This document shows positions 5,098-13,001 of a stretch of DNA of 14,769 nucleotides, piece after piece (within the stretch, counting starts at the first letter, position 1; each line of letters starts with the position of its first letter). Origin of the DNA: Candidatus Omnitrophota bacterium (lineage in GTDB: Bacteria; Omnitrophota; Gorgyraeia; Gygaellales; Profunditerraquicolaceae); assembly GCA_030691865.1 (NCBI GenBank), contig JAUYDL010000064.1, forward strand, positions 1 to 14,769, in the 5' to 3' direction. Both the position numbers and the translations under genes were made by a program. The notes beneath the pieces were generated by a model. The model was given only the letters and a program-made list of their open reading frames with translations, ran no database searches and was not told the origin of the DNA.

Positions 5098-6639
5098 CTA
5101 TAACCTTGCCGTTAAACCAATCTTAGCCTGCTCCACATCCACCTTAATTACTTTTACCTTTATTTTATCTCCGGGTTTCAAATTCGCAACTGTTTCTTTT
5201 TCAATTTCGCTTGAGTAGATCAGGCCTTCCAGTTCATCATCAATCTTGGCAAATACCCCGAATTCAGTGAGGCTGGAGACTTCCACTTCTAATTGCGTAT
5301 CCAGAGGATAACGTTGGGCAATCTTGGCCCAGGGATTCTCCTGCAGTTGCTTTAGCCCTAAAGCAATCCGGCGATTAGTAGAATCAACCGACAGTATAGA
5401 AACATCAATCTTCTGCCCCTTTTTTAAAACATCCTGAGGATGGCCGATTCTTTTAGTCCAGGAGATATCTGATACATGAATCATCCCCTCCAGGTTAGAA
5501 TCTAACTCCACAAATGCCCCGTACTCCGTGAAGCCGCGCACCTTACCGGATACGCTAGTGCCCACCGGATATCTGCTTTCTGCTTCCAACCAGGGATTCT
5601 GCTCTAACTGTTTTAAGCTCAGTGAAATCCTGCGGGAATCTTTTTCTACGCTTAAGATCTGAGTCTCCAACATATCTCCGACGGCAAACATCTCCCCCGG
5701 ATTATTCACGCGTTTGGTCCAGGAGATCTCGGAAACATGGATCAGGCCTTCAATGCCTTTTTCCAGTTCCACAAAAACTCCGTAGGGCAGAATATTGACT
5801 ACTTTGCCTTTTACTTTTGCGCCGATAGAGAATTTGCCTTCAATATCTTTCCAGGGATCAGATAATCTCTGCTTAAGGCCTAAAGAAACTTTACCTGAGG
5901 CCTGATCGAGATTTAAAATCATCACTTCGATTTTATCTCCGATGGCCACAATTTCAGATGGATGGCTGATCTTTGACCAGGACATATCCGTAATATGCAG
6001 CAGGCCATCCACTCCGCCTAAATCAATAAAGGCGCCAAAATCAGTAATCGCCTTGACTAACCCCGGATAAATACCACCAATCTTTAATTCTCCCCAGATT
6101 TTGCCCTTAGCCACATCTCTTTCTGCCTGCACTGCTTCGCGGCGGCTGACAATGATACTGCGCCGTAAATTATTCACCTTAACGATTTTAAACTTAAATA
6201 TCTTATACAAGATATCTTTGTCGGCAATGTTACGGAAAGAGGAAAGTGAACTCGGCAAGAACCCCTCAATTCCCATAATATCTACCAGGAATCCGCCTTT
6301 GACTTTCTTTACCGGTTTACCTTCCACCAGTGTTCCTTCATTAGATAGCTTAACAATTTTGTCCCATCCCTGCATTCTCATGGCTTTTTCGCGCGACAGG
6401 GTCATCACCCCGGCGTCATTTTCCATGGTCTCCAGCAAAAATTCCATCTCACGACCGATCTCTAAATCTCCGGCGCTGAATTCAGTGATGGGAACAATAC
6501 CTTCAGATTTAAAACCCACATCCACCAGAACTTCTTTAGTCTTAATTTCTACGATTTTACCGCTGACTATCTGGCCTTCTTTTAAAACCTTAATACTTTG
6601 ATTATACAATAATTCTAGTTCTGCTCTAGTATCTGACAT
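5098..6639 (-). CDS. rpsA: 30S ribosomal protein S1 (six S1 domains)
   Basis: S1 binds mRNA on the small ribosomal subunit and helps start translation. The 513-aa protein has six S1/OB repeats at about 21-85, 101-168, 187-257, 272-344, 359-431 and 447-512. Domains 3 to 5 are the most typical, each with a YGAFV- or FGAFI-like core, EG(L/M)IH or DGLLH, and a final SLGLKQ- or ALGLKQ-like strand. The first two are degenerate, as in other S1 proteins, where they dock to the ribosome. It is slightly shorter than the E. coli protein (557 aa), mostly at the ends. The start ATG at 6639 has AAGGAG about 10 bases upstream. It lies 129 bases after the phosphohexomutase stop, with a hairpin in between. 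Confidence 0.95.
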   Translation of the reverse strand: MSDTRAELELLYNQSIKVLKEGQIVSGKIVEIKTKEVLVDVGFKSEGIVPITEFSAGDLEIGREMEFLLETMENDAGVMTLSREKAMRMQGWDKIVKLSNEGTLVEGKPVKKVKGGFLVDIMGIEGFLPSSLSSFRNIADKDILYKIFKFKIVKVNNLRRSIIVSRREAVQAERDVAKGKIWGELKIGGIYPGLVKAITDFGAFIDLGGVDGLLHITDMSWSKISHPSEIVAIGDKIEVMILNLDQASGKVSLGLKQRLSDPWKDIEGKFSIGAKVKGKVVNILPYGVFVELEKGIEGLIHVSEISWTKRVNNPGEMFAVGDMLETQILSVEKDSRRISLSLKQLEQNPWLEAESRYPVGTSVSGKVRGFTEYGAFVELDSNLEGMIHVSDISWTKRIGHPQDVLKKGQKIDVSILSVDSTNRRIALGLKQLQENPWAKIAQRYPLDTQLEVEVSSLTEFGVFAKIDDELEGLIYSSEIEKETVANLKPGDKIKVKVIKVDVEQAKIGLTARL

Positions 6640-6699
6640 TTTTCAATTACTCCTTTTCTTTTTTTATTAGTTTGATTATTTTAATTGTTAAGCAAACTA

Positions 6700-6732
6700 G
6701 CCAAAATCATCTGCCGAATTTCATGATTTGGC
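6700..6732 (-). promoter_or_regulatory. stem-loop in the rpsA leader
   Basis: Arms GCCAAAATCAT (6700-6710) and ATGATTTGGC (6723-6732) pair with a single bulged A. On the minus strand it sits about 60 bases before the rpsA ATG and 36 bases after the upstream gene's stop. No T-run follows. It could be a weak terminator or an S1 autoregulatory structure; neither is shown. Confidence 0.35.
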
Positions 6733-6768
6733 TCCCCCTTTCTATGCGAATTTGTACGTCGTATAAAT

Positions 6769-8157
6769 TTATACTCCATCCTTTAAAATGATCTCTTTGC
6801 CCAGCGCTAACAGCTTCTTTGCCTGGGCCAGGCTTTTTGCTTCTGCGTAGGTACGCATAATTGGCTCTGTTCCTGAACCGCGAAACATCAACCAGCTGGA
6901 GTCTTGGCAGATAAGCTTTATGCCGTCGTAATCCTTAATCTCTACAACCTTCTTTCCCAATAGTTCTTTAGGTAGATTCTCCTTCTTGGGCTCAACCTGT
7001 TTATCCAAATGAAAATCCTGACGCACATAATAATATTTGCCGAATTTCTCCTCTGTTTCATTTAAGATCTTTAAAATATTTTTGTTCCGATAGACCATCA
7101 TCTCAATTAAAAGCAACCCAGCCATCGTTCCGTCACGCTCAGGAATATAACCTTTAACCCCTATGCCGCCGGCTTCTTCACCGCCAGCCACAATATCCTG
7201 GGTTTCCATAAGATTAGAAATATACTTAAAACCTACCGGGGTCTCATAAAGTTTAATCCCTAAGAATTTTGCGATATTATTAATCATGGTTGAGCCGCAA
7301 ATAGTTTTGACTAAACCCCCGCTCCAATGCCGGTCCTGATTTAAATGCAGCGCTAACAAACCCAAGATCTTCTGCGGATGAATAAATACGCCACCCGGGG
7401 CAACCGCGGCAATCCTATCCGCATCACCGTCCAGAGCAATACCTAAATCAAACTTTTCATTTTTAACGCGCCTTTTTAATTCCTCTAAATTTTCCTCTAC
7501 CGGCTCAGGCCTGCCTCCATCAAAAGAAGGATTAATCGTGTTACGCATAAACTCTAATTTTATGCCGGTGCCTTTAAGCACTTCGGCTATAAAACTATCC
7601 CCGGAGCCATACATCGAATCCACCAAAACTTTGAATTTCTTATTTTTGATTTTCTTCAGATCAATATAATTACGGATAAATTTTATGTAATCGCGGGTCA
7701 AATCAACTACTTCAATTGATTCAACAGAGGCGGAATCTTTCACCGGAGTGATCGTCAACAGATCCTCAACTTCCCGGGTCAATTCCTGGCTGGCTCCGCC
7801 GCCGGCAGCATTCTTAATCTTAAAACCATTATATTCTGCAGGATTATGCGAAGCAGTAATCATGATCCCTAAATCCAACTTACGGGATTTAACCGCAAAA
7901 CTCAGTGCCGGGGTAGGTATCGGCCGGTCAGAAAGGATCACTTCCAGGCCGTTACTTTTTAAAACAATTGCCGCGGTTTGTGCAAATTTAGCCGACATAA
8001 AACGGGTGTCATATCCCACCGCCACTTTTTTACCTGCGCCCAAAAAATCCGCTACTGCCTGAGTAAGAATCTTAACATTTTCTAAAGTATAGGTATCCGC
8101 GATAACCGCTCTCCAGCCGTCGGTACCGAATTTAATTTGCGTAACTGCATTACCCAT
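6769..8157 (-). CDS. phosphoglucomutase/phosphomannomutase family protein
   Basis: This alpha-D-phosphohexomutase moves phosphate between C6 and C1 of a hexose, probably making glucose-1-phosphate or mannose-1-phosphate. The 462-aa length fits the family. All four active-site signatures are visible: phosphoserine loop TASHNP at 101-106 (Ser103), metal loop DGDADR at 243-248, sugar-binding GGEEAGG at 325-331, and the phosphate-binding RGSGTEP at 426-432. The N-terminal FGTDGWRAV is typical. Substrate choice (glucose, mannose or glucosamine) cannot be fixed from these motifs. Glucose-1-phosphate would feed RmlA nearby. The start ATG at 8157 has GGAG 8 bases upstream, and the rpe stop lies only 11 bases before it, so it is coupled to rpe. 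Confidence 0.92.
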   Translation of the reverse strand: MGNAVTQIKFGTDGWRAVIADTYTLENVKILTQAVADFLGAGKKVAVGYDTRFMSAKFAQTAAIVLKSNGLEVILSDRPIPTPALSFAVKSRKLDLGIMITASHNPAEYNGFKIKNAAGGGASQELTREVEDLLTITPVKDSASVESIEVVDLTRDYIKFIRNYIDLKKIKNKKFKVLVDSMYGSGDSFIAEVLKGTGIKLEFMRNTINPSFDGGRPEPVEENLEELKRRVKNEKFDLGIALDGDADRIAAVAPGGVFIHPQKILGLLALHLNQDRHWSGGLVKTICGSTMINNIAKFLGIKLYETPVGFKYISNLMETQDIVAGGEEAGGIGVKGYIPERDGTMAGLLLIEMMVYRNKNILKILNETEEKFGKYYYVRQDFHLDKQVEPKKENLPKELLGKKVVEIKDYDGIKLICQDSSWLMFRGSGTEPIMRTYAEAKSLAQAKKLLALGKEIILKDGV

Positions 8158-8168
8158 TGATATTTCTC

Positions 8169-8804
8169 CTATCTTAAACTATTGATTGCCTGTTTAATAT
8201 TCTTTGCCCCAAAAATGTATGAACCTGCGATCAGAATATTTGCTCCTGCCTGCTTTACAAGTTTTGCGGTTAGAGAATTGATCCCGCCGTCCACGGCGAT
8301 ATCATTCTTGAAAATTGCGCGCAGCTGTCTTATCTTTTTTATTGCTCCCGGAATAAAAGCCTGTCCGCCAAAACCAGGATTCACCGACATCACTAAAACA
8401 AAATCCACTAACCCCAAAGCCGGCTTAATTTTAGCTAATGGCGTGCCCGGATTTAAAGAGATCCCCAGTTTTACCTTACTTTTTTTTAATCCTTGCCCGA
8501 TCGCTTGCAATTCTTTCAAACTAACTGTCTCAATATGCACGGTAATCATATCGCTTCCGGCATTGACAAAGGCGCCCACATATTTAGCAGGATTCTGGAT
8601 CATTAAATGCACATCCAGCGCAAGGGTTGTTGACTGGCGCATAAATTTTACAATCACCGGGCCGATAGTAATATTTGGTACGAAGTGGCCGTCCATCACA
8701 TCTACGTGGATTAAGTCTGCGCCTGCCCGCTTGACTTTTTTAAGCTCAACTCCCAATTTACTAAAGTCTGCCGATAATATTGATGGAGCGATCTTTATTT
8801 TCAT
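8169..8804 (-). CDS. rpe: ribulose-phosphate 3-epimerase
   Basis: Rpe interconverts D-ribulose-5-phosphate and D-xylulose-5-phosphate in the pentose phosphate pathway. The 211-aa TIM barrel has APSILSADF at 6-14 and the metal ligands His33 and Asp35 in HVDVMDGHFVPN, His66 in DVHLMI, and Asp172 in AVDGGIN. The phosphate-binding VNPGFGGQ is at 141-148. The start ATG at 8804 originally overlapped the nadD stop as ATGA. An 88-bp duplication with a 142-bp insert now separates the two genes. The duplicated piece carries the nadD tail with AAGGAAG upstream of the rpe start, so the ribosome-binding site was kept. Confidence 0.96.
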   Translation of the reverse strand: MKIKIAPSILSADFSKLGVELKKVKRAGADLIHVDVMDGHFVPNITIGPVIVKFMRQSTTLALDVHLMIQNPAKYVGAFVNAGSDMITVHIETVSLKELQAIGQGLKKSKVKLGISLNPGTPLAKIKPALGLVDFVLVMSVNPGFGGQAFIPGAIKKIRQLRAIFKNDIAVDGGINSLTAKLVKQAGANILIAGSYIFGAKNIKQAINSLR

Positions 8805-8862
8805 TTATAAAGCTTCCTTTTCTTGATGTAGTCAAAAACTTTATCCGTAACTAAATAACCAA
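8775..8862. repeat. 88-bp direct repeat, copy 1 (rpe start plus duplicated nadD tail)
   Basis: It is identical over all 88 bases to 9005-9092, at an offset of 230 bases. It holds the first 10 codons of rpe and a dead copy of the last 20 codons of nadD. Confidence 0.95.
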
Positions 8863-8867
8863 CACAT

Positions 8868-8987
8868 GTAGACAGTGTATGTAACATCTTACAACACAGT
8901 CAGTTACAAAACAAATATTTCCTTTTCCTCTTACCCATGTTTGTTTCATAACTCATTTATTATCAAATAGTTACATACACTGTCTAC
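8868..8987. mobile_element. 120-bp MITE related to the RAYT element
   Basis: It is bounded by perfect 18-bp inverted repeats (8868-8885 and 8970-8987, GTAGACAGTGTATGTAAC). The left terminus has the same layout as the RAYT element: terminal repeat, 34-base offset, then GTTACAAAACAAATATT. On the minus strand that segment even keeps IFVL plus stop, the transposase C-terminus. It has no gene of its own. It looks like an internally deleted, non-autonomous derivative moved in trans by a RAYT. A tandem 10-bp repeat (CTACTCACTT twice, 8984-9003) lies at its right edge. Confidence 0.8.
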
Positions 8988-9004
8988 TCACTTCTACTCA
9001 CTTG

Positions 9005-9092
9005 TAATATTGATGGAGCGATCTTTATTTTCATTTATAAAGCTTCCTTTTCTTGATGTAGTCAAAAACTTTATCCGTAACTAAATAACCAA
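9005..9092. repeat. 88-bp direct repeat, copy 2 (nadD tail plus orphan rpe start)
   Basis: It is identical to 8775-8862. It carries the working nadD 3' end and an orphan rpe start at 9034 that reads 10 native codons and then stops after a few more in the inserted DNA. Confidence 0.95.
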
Positions 9093-9597
9093 AGGATTTA
9101 TTTTGGGAAACGCACTGGCGCACCTCAAAACCTGAAACATCCACTGCCCTAATCGGCAAAGTTTGAATATAATGCGGTATTTGCTCCAGCGGATACCCCG
9201 GACGCGTTGCTGCTACAAATTTAACCATGGCCAGTATCTGATTTAAATCTTTCCACTCGTTTAAATACTTAAGCAGATCTGAGCCAATAATAAAATAAAG
9301 CTCATCATGGCTATACTTAGCTTTAAATTCCCTTAAGGTGTCAATAGTATAGGAACGCCCCTGACGTTTAATCTCAATATCTGAAACCGCAAAGAACTTG
9401 TTGGAGGCCACCGCCAGTCTCAGCATCTTTAAGCGGTCTTTGGCCGGAGCAATATTCAAATTATCCTTGTGCGGCGGCAAGGCCGCAGGCACGAAAATAA
9501 TTTTATCCAGCCCTAATTTTTCTCTTACCTCTTCGGCTAAAATTAAGTGCCCAATATGCACCGGGTTAAAAGTTCCGCCAAGAATGCCGATCTTCAT
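9031..9597 (-). CDS. nadD: nicotinate-nucleotide adenylyltransferase
   Basis: NadD transfers AMP from ATP to nicotinate mononucleotide, forming deamido-NAD in NAD synthesis. The 188-aa protein has the nucleotidyltransferase signature GGTFNPVHIGH at 7-17, PPHK at 41-44, RSYTIDTLRE at 81-90, and GSDLL at 105-109. The adenine-phosphate loop usually written ISSTxIR is VSGFEVR at 154-160, a variant I note but which is not disabling in appearance. The ATG at 9597 overlaps the proA stop as ATGA, so they are co-translated. The 3' end lies in an 88-bp direct repeat, and the stop and final residues are unchanged by the nearby insertion. Confidence 0.95.
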   Translation of the reverse strand: MKIGILGGTFNPVHIGHLILAEEVREKLGLDKIIFVPAALPPHKDNLNIAPAKDRLKMLRLAVASNKFFAVSDIEIKRQGRSYTIDTLREFKAKYSHDELYFIIGSDLLKYLNEWKDLNQILAMVKFVAATRPGYPLEQIPHYIQTLPIRAVDVSGFEVRQCVSQNKSFGYLVTDKVFDYIKKRKLYK

Positions 9598-10850
9598 ACT
9601 CTAACCTGGCCTGAGCCGTAGACCATATATTTATAAGTAGTCAGCTCTTTCAGCCCCATCGGACCGCGGGCATGCAGTTTATCGGTTGAAATGCCAATCT
9701 CTGCCCCCATGCCAAACTGATTTCCGTCGGTAAAACGGGTTGAGGCATTCAGGTAAACGCAAGCTGAATCTATTTGCTTTAAAAATTTTGCCGCGGCGGT
9801 ATTATTATCCGTAACAATGCTATCGGAGTGATGCGAACCATACTCATTGATATGCGCGATTGCCGCATCCAGATTATCAACCACTTTAACCGAAAGAATT
9901 AAATCCAGATATTCGCTACGGTAATCTTTTTCCGTGGCGCGTTTAACCCATTTAGCAATTCTCTGAGTTATGGCGCATCCGCGGATCTGGACCCCTGAAC
10001 TTTTAAATTTCTTAAGCATCCCGGGTAAAAATCTTGCGGCAACATCACGATGCACCAGCATGCTTTCCATGGCATTGCAAACTCCCGGGCGCTGACACTT
10101 GGCATTCAAACAGATATTCTGTGCCATATTTAAATCCGCATCTTCATCCACATAAACATGGCAAATTCCTTTATAATGCTTAATCACCGGTATACGTGAA
10201 GACCTAACCACTTTTTTAATCAACTCTTCTCCGCCACGGGGGATAACTACATCAATGTAATCATTTAACTTAAGCAAATAATCTATCGCCTTATGATTGG
10301 TGGTGGCAATCAGGTTAATTGCGCCCTCTGCCAGGTTGTGTTTTTGCATTACCTCCTTGAACAGATTAAAAATCGCCAGGTTAGAATTTAAAGCTTCACT
10401 TCCGCCGCGTAAAATTACGGAGTTGGCGGATTTAAAACAAAGCCCGATACAATCCGACGTAACATTAGGACGGGATTCATAGATGATCGCCACTACGCCG
10501 ATAGGAACACGCACCTTCTGAATACTCAAACCATTAGCTACATTCCAGGCACGCATAACTTCGTCCACCGGATCTTTAAGTTTGGCAATATCCAGCAAAG
10601 AGTCTGCCATCTGCTTGATTCTTGCCTCATCCAAACTAAGCCGATCAATAAAAGCCTTACCCTTAGCACGAGATTTAGAAATATCTTTTTGATTAGCTTT
10701 CAAGATAATCGCTTGCTTGCTCAGTAAAGCAGAAGCCAAATCCTTAAGTACTGCGTTCTTAGCAGTCGAAGACAAAGTAGCCAGCCTGCGGGACGCAGCT
10801 TGAGCTTGTTTTGCAATATTTTCTATTTCTTTTTTAAGATTTTTATTCAT
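9594..10850 (-). CDS. proA: gamma-glutamyl phosphate reductase
   Basis: ProA reduces gamma-glutamyl phosphate with NADPH to glutamate-5-semialdehyde, the second step of proline synthesis. The 418-aa length is typical. Seen motifs are the aldehyde-dehydrogenase-like VPIGVVAIIYESRPNVT at 115-131, ILRGGSEA at 146-153, VIPRGGEEL at 202-210, and the catalytic Cys258 in QRPGVCNAMES. The C-terminal RFTDGNQFGMGAEIGIST and HARGPMGLKELT blocks are also present. It follows proB after 51 bases that hold a hairpin repeat. The ATG at 10850 has no strong ribosome-binding site, since the hairpin ends 16 bases upstream. The stop overlaps the nadD start. Confidence 0.96.
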   Translation of the reverse strand: MNKNLKKEIENIAKQAQAASRRLATLSSTAKNAVLKDLASALLSKQAIILKANQKDISKSRAKGKAFIDRLSLDEARIKQMADSLLDIAKLKDPVDEVMRAWNVANGLSIQKVRVPIGVVAIIYESRPNVTSDCIGLCFKSANSVILRGGSEALNSNLAIFNLFKEVMQKHNLAEGAINLIATTNHKAIDYLLKLNDYIDVVIPRGGEELIKKVVRSSRIPVIKHYKGICHVYVDEDADLNMAQNICLNAKCQRPGVCNAMESMLVHRDVAARFLPGMLKKFKSSGVQIRGCAITQRIAKWVKRATEKDYRSEYLDLILSVKVVDNLDAAIAHINEYGSHHSDSIVTDNNTAAAKFLKQIDSACVYLNASTRFTDGNQFGMGAEIGISTDKLHARGPMGLKELTTYKYMVYGSGQVRV

Positions 10851-10866
10851 TCTTTTGTTTAGGTTA

Positions 10867-10911
10867 ACCCCGTTAGAAGTCCCACGCGCACGGCGCTACT
10901 TCTAACGGGGT
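10867..10911. repeat. ACCCCGTTAGAAGT hairpin repeat between proB and proA
   Basis: Perfect 14-bp inverted arms lie at 10867-10880 and 10898-10911 around a GC-rich 17-base loop. The right arm contains the last codons and stop of proB on the minus strand. There is no T-run after the stem on the coding strand, so a terminator role is doubtful. Confidence 0.8.
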
Positions 10912-11669
10912 AAAAATATAGTGCCCTGACAAAAAGGATTATTAGTTAGCTGGCTAATAATTCTGTTCTTTCGTCCATTGGTAATTACGCAAGGGACCCC
11001 TCCTTCAACCGCAATGCGCGCTGCCTCAATTTTAGTAACCATACCGCCAACACAAATCTTTTTGTTCGTCGAACAAGCTAAAGATTTTATTTCCCCGGTG
11101 ATTTTATCAACCTGACGGATAATTTTTTTATTTTTATCTAATAGGCCTTCGACATCAGAAAGAATAATTAAAAGATCTGCTCCCACCAATATGGAAACTA
11201 AAGCTGACAAACGATCATTATCGCCAAACTTAATTTCTTCAGTGGCAACTGTATCATTCTCATTTATAATCGGCACACAGTTTAACTTTAGTAAAGTATT
11301 CAATGTATGTTTTGCATTTGCATAACGAACCCCGAGAAAATCATCCCAGGTTAAAAGCAATTGCGCACAATTTAATCTATATTTATTAAGCGCAAGCTTA
11401 TAAACATGCATCAGCTCATGTTGGCCAATCGCCGCAGCTGCCTGCAAATATTCTAGCCTTTTAGGGCGGCTGGCGAGCTTTAAAATTGACATACCCAGGG
11501 CGATTGCTCCGGAGGAAACCACCACCACCTCTTTGCCCTGCTTAATCAGATCAGAGATCTGCTTAGCAATTTTATTGACTAAACCCGTATCCAGCTTGCT
11601 CGCCTCTGTGGCAAACAGGCTTGCTCCAACCTTAACCACAACTCTTTTATATTTTCTTGGCGACTGCAT
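10902..11669 (-). CDS. proB: glutamate 5-kinase, short form without PUA domain
   Basis: ProB phosphorylates glutamate to gamma-glutamyl phosphate, the first and usually proline-inhibited step of proline synthesis. The 255-aa protein is an amino-acid kinase fold only. Motifs are VVKVGASL at 11-18, SSGAI at 52-56, NENDTV at 136-141, FGDND at 148-152, SDVEGL at 171-176, and GGMVTK at 208-213. The C-terminal PUA domain of the E. coli type (about 367 aa) is absent. I start at the ATG at 11669, with GAGGAG 7 bases upstream, inside the 3' end of obgE (23-base overlap). An in-frame TTG lies one codon upstream. The last residues (PR) and the TAG stop come from the hairpin repeat, so the tail was remade by that element. 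Confidence 0.94.
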   Translation of the reverse strand: MQSPRKYKRVVVKVGASLFATEASKLDTGLVNKIAKQISDLIKQGKEVVVVSSGAIALGMSILKLASRPKRLEYLQAAAAIGQHELMHVYKLALNKYRLNCAQLLLTWDDFLGVRYANAKHTLNTLLKLNCVPIINENDTVATEEIKFGDNDRLSALVSILVGADLLIILSDVEGLLDKNKKIIRQVDKITGEIKSLACSTNKKICVGGMVTKIEAARIAVEGGVPCVITNGRKNRIISQLTNNPFCQGTIFLPR

Positions 11670-12600
11670 CAATTAACTCCTCTAATCCTTGTTTGTTTAA
11701 CGCTGATATTGGGTAAACTATTCTCTTAATTAATTTTTTAAACCGCTTCAGATTTTCCTTTGCGCCATCAAGATCCATTTTATTAGCACAAACAATCTGT
11801 GGTTTCTTAAATACAGCTTTGCTGTAATTCTTTAATTCTAAATTAATGTTTTTATAATCCTCTACCGGGTCCCTGCCCTCAAAACCCGCCATATCAATTA
11901 TATGAATTAAAATCTTAGTGCGCTCAACATGCTTTAGAAATTGATCCCCCAGGCCGCGGCCTTCAGATGCCCCCGGAATTAAACCGGGAATATCGGCAAT
12001 CACAAATTTTCGATGCCTACCCTGGGCCACCCCTAAAATCGGCCCGGTAGTCGTGAAAGGATAGGCAGCAATCTTAGGATGCGCGTTAGAAATCGCAGAA
12101 ATCAAAGTAGATTTACCGGCATTAGGAAATCCCACTACCCCCACATCCGCCAGAAGCTTTAAATCCAGTACAATTATTTTTTCTTCACCCGCCTGGCCCG
12201 GTGTGGCTTCTTTGCGGTGCCAATTACCTATGCCGCCTTTGCCTCCACGCGCCACGATTACCTGATCACCATCAACATCCAGATCGCGTAAAATAGAGCC
12301 AGTGGCAAAATCTTTAATCGTGGTGCCCAGGGGAACACGGATAATTACATCCGCAGATCCCCTGCCTTTTTTGTGATTACTCAAACCATGCCCGCCGCCA
12401 GCGCCAAAAAAATGACGATGATGCTGAAAATCTAAAAGGGTAAGCAGATTACGGTCAGCGCGTATAATAATATCCGCCCCTTTACCGCCGTCTCCGCCAT
12501 CCGGGATACCATGACGTTGATACTTATCCCGGTAAAGGCTGCCACAGCCCTTACCGCCAGAGCCTGCGCGGATATTAATTTTAGCCCCGTCGATAAACAC
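11647..12600 (-). CDS. obgE: GTPase ObgE/CgtA
   Basis: Obg is a ribosome-associated GTPase needed for late 50S assembly and linked to stress responses. The 317-aa protein has the glycine-rich Obg fold at 1-150 (DGGDGGKGADI at 34-44, RGGKGG at 118-123). The GTPase domain follows: G1 GFPNAGKST at 157-165, switch I FTTTGP at 182-187, G3 DIPG at 203-206, G4 NKMD at 273-276, and G5 SAL at 299-301. It lacks the optional C-terminal OCT domain. The start codon is GTG, 4 bases after the rplU stop, which implies translational coupling. The usual neighbour rpmA (bL27) is missing between rplU and obgE. Confidence 0.96.
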   Translation of the reverse strand: MFIDGAKINIRAGSGGKGCGSLYRDKYQRHGIPDGGDGGKGADIIIRADRNLLTLLDFQHHRHFFGAGGGHGLSNHKKGRGSADVIIRVPLGTTIKDFATGSILRDLDVDGDQVIVARGGKGGIGNWHRKEATPGQAGEEKIIVLDLKLLADVGVVGFPNAGKSTLISAISNAHPKIAAYPFTTTGPILGVAQGRHRKFVIADIPGLIPGASEGRGLGDQFLKHVERTKILIHIIDMAGFEGRDPVEDYKNINLELKNYSKAVFKKPQIVCANKMDLDGAKENLKRFKKLIKRIVYPISALNKQGLEELIDAVAKKI

Positions 12601-12604
12601 TTTT

Positions 12605-12922
12605 TTATAAACCTAAAACAATAGCTTTAATCTTTAACTCAGTAAGCTGGGCGCGATGGCCTTTTTCCCAATGTGAATTCTTACGCCTGCGGTGCTTATA
12701 AGCAGTGGTTTTCTCACCTAAGATCTGCTTAAGCACTGTTGCTTGAACTTTAGCACCCTTAACATAAGGCTGGCCAATCTGGACTTTTTCGCCGTCAGAG
12801 ACTAACAAAACTTTATCAATGCTGATATTATCGCCTTTAGCCATTACCTGTTTATTCACCTCAATAATATCATCCTTGGTTACACTATACTGTTTTGATC
12901 CAACTTCAATTATGGCATACAT
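12605..12922 (-). CDS. rplU: 50S ribosomal protein bL21
   Basis: bL21 binds 23S rRNA in the large subunit. The 105-aa length is normal. The N-terminus MYAIIEVGSKQYSV fits the family, with VGSKQY in place of the usual GGKQY. The basic rRNA-binding loop KHRRRKNSHWEKGHRAQLTELKI lies at about 76-98. The ATG at 12922 has a strong AAGGAGGAG site. A sigma70-type promoter sits upstream at the end of rng, so this gene starts a new transcript that carries obgE and proB and perhaps more genes. Confidence 0.96.
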   Translation of the reverse strand: MYAIIEVGSKQYSVTKDDIIEVNKQVMAKGDNISIDKVLLVSDGEKVQIGQPYVKGAKVQATVLKQILGEKTTAYKHRRRKNSHWEKGHRAQLTELKIKAIVLGL

Positions 12923-12972
12923 TTGACTCTCCTCCTTAAAGGTAAGTTAAATAACCAATTCTTAAGTTTATT

Positions 12973-13001
12973 ATTATATACCTGGTGGATTTAGGGGTCA
13001 A
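12973..13001 (-). promoter_or_regulatory. promoter of the rplU-obgE-proB operon
   Basis: On the minus strand it has -35 TTGACC at 12996-13001, a 17-base spacer and consensus -10 TATAAT at 12973-12978. The -35 box overlaps the rng stop codon. Transcription should start near 12966, giving a leader of about 44 bases before rplU. Confidence 0.8.

Noticed and set aside
6715..6732. Five-codon leader peptide (MKFGR) ahead of rpsA with a GGGGGAG site
   Set aside because: It overlaps the stem-loop, has no special codon content, and is too short to support from sequence alone.
8863..9004. A small gene in the nadD-rpe gap, including the orphan rpe start at 9034
   Set aside because: The orphan frame is only about 15 codons and its native part is a duplicated fragment. 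Other frames in the MITE are short and unlike any family apart from the transposase tail.
10902..11672. ProB starting at the TTG at 11670-11672
   Set aside because: The ATG directly after it has the better distance to GAGGAG and is the normal start codon.
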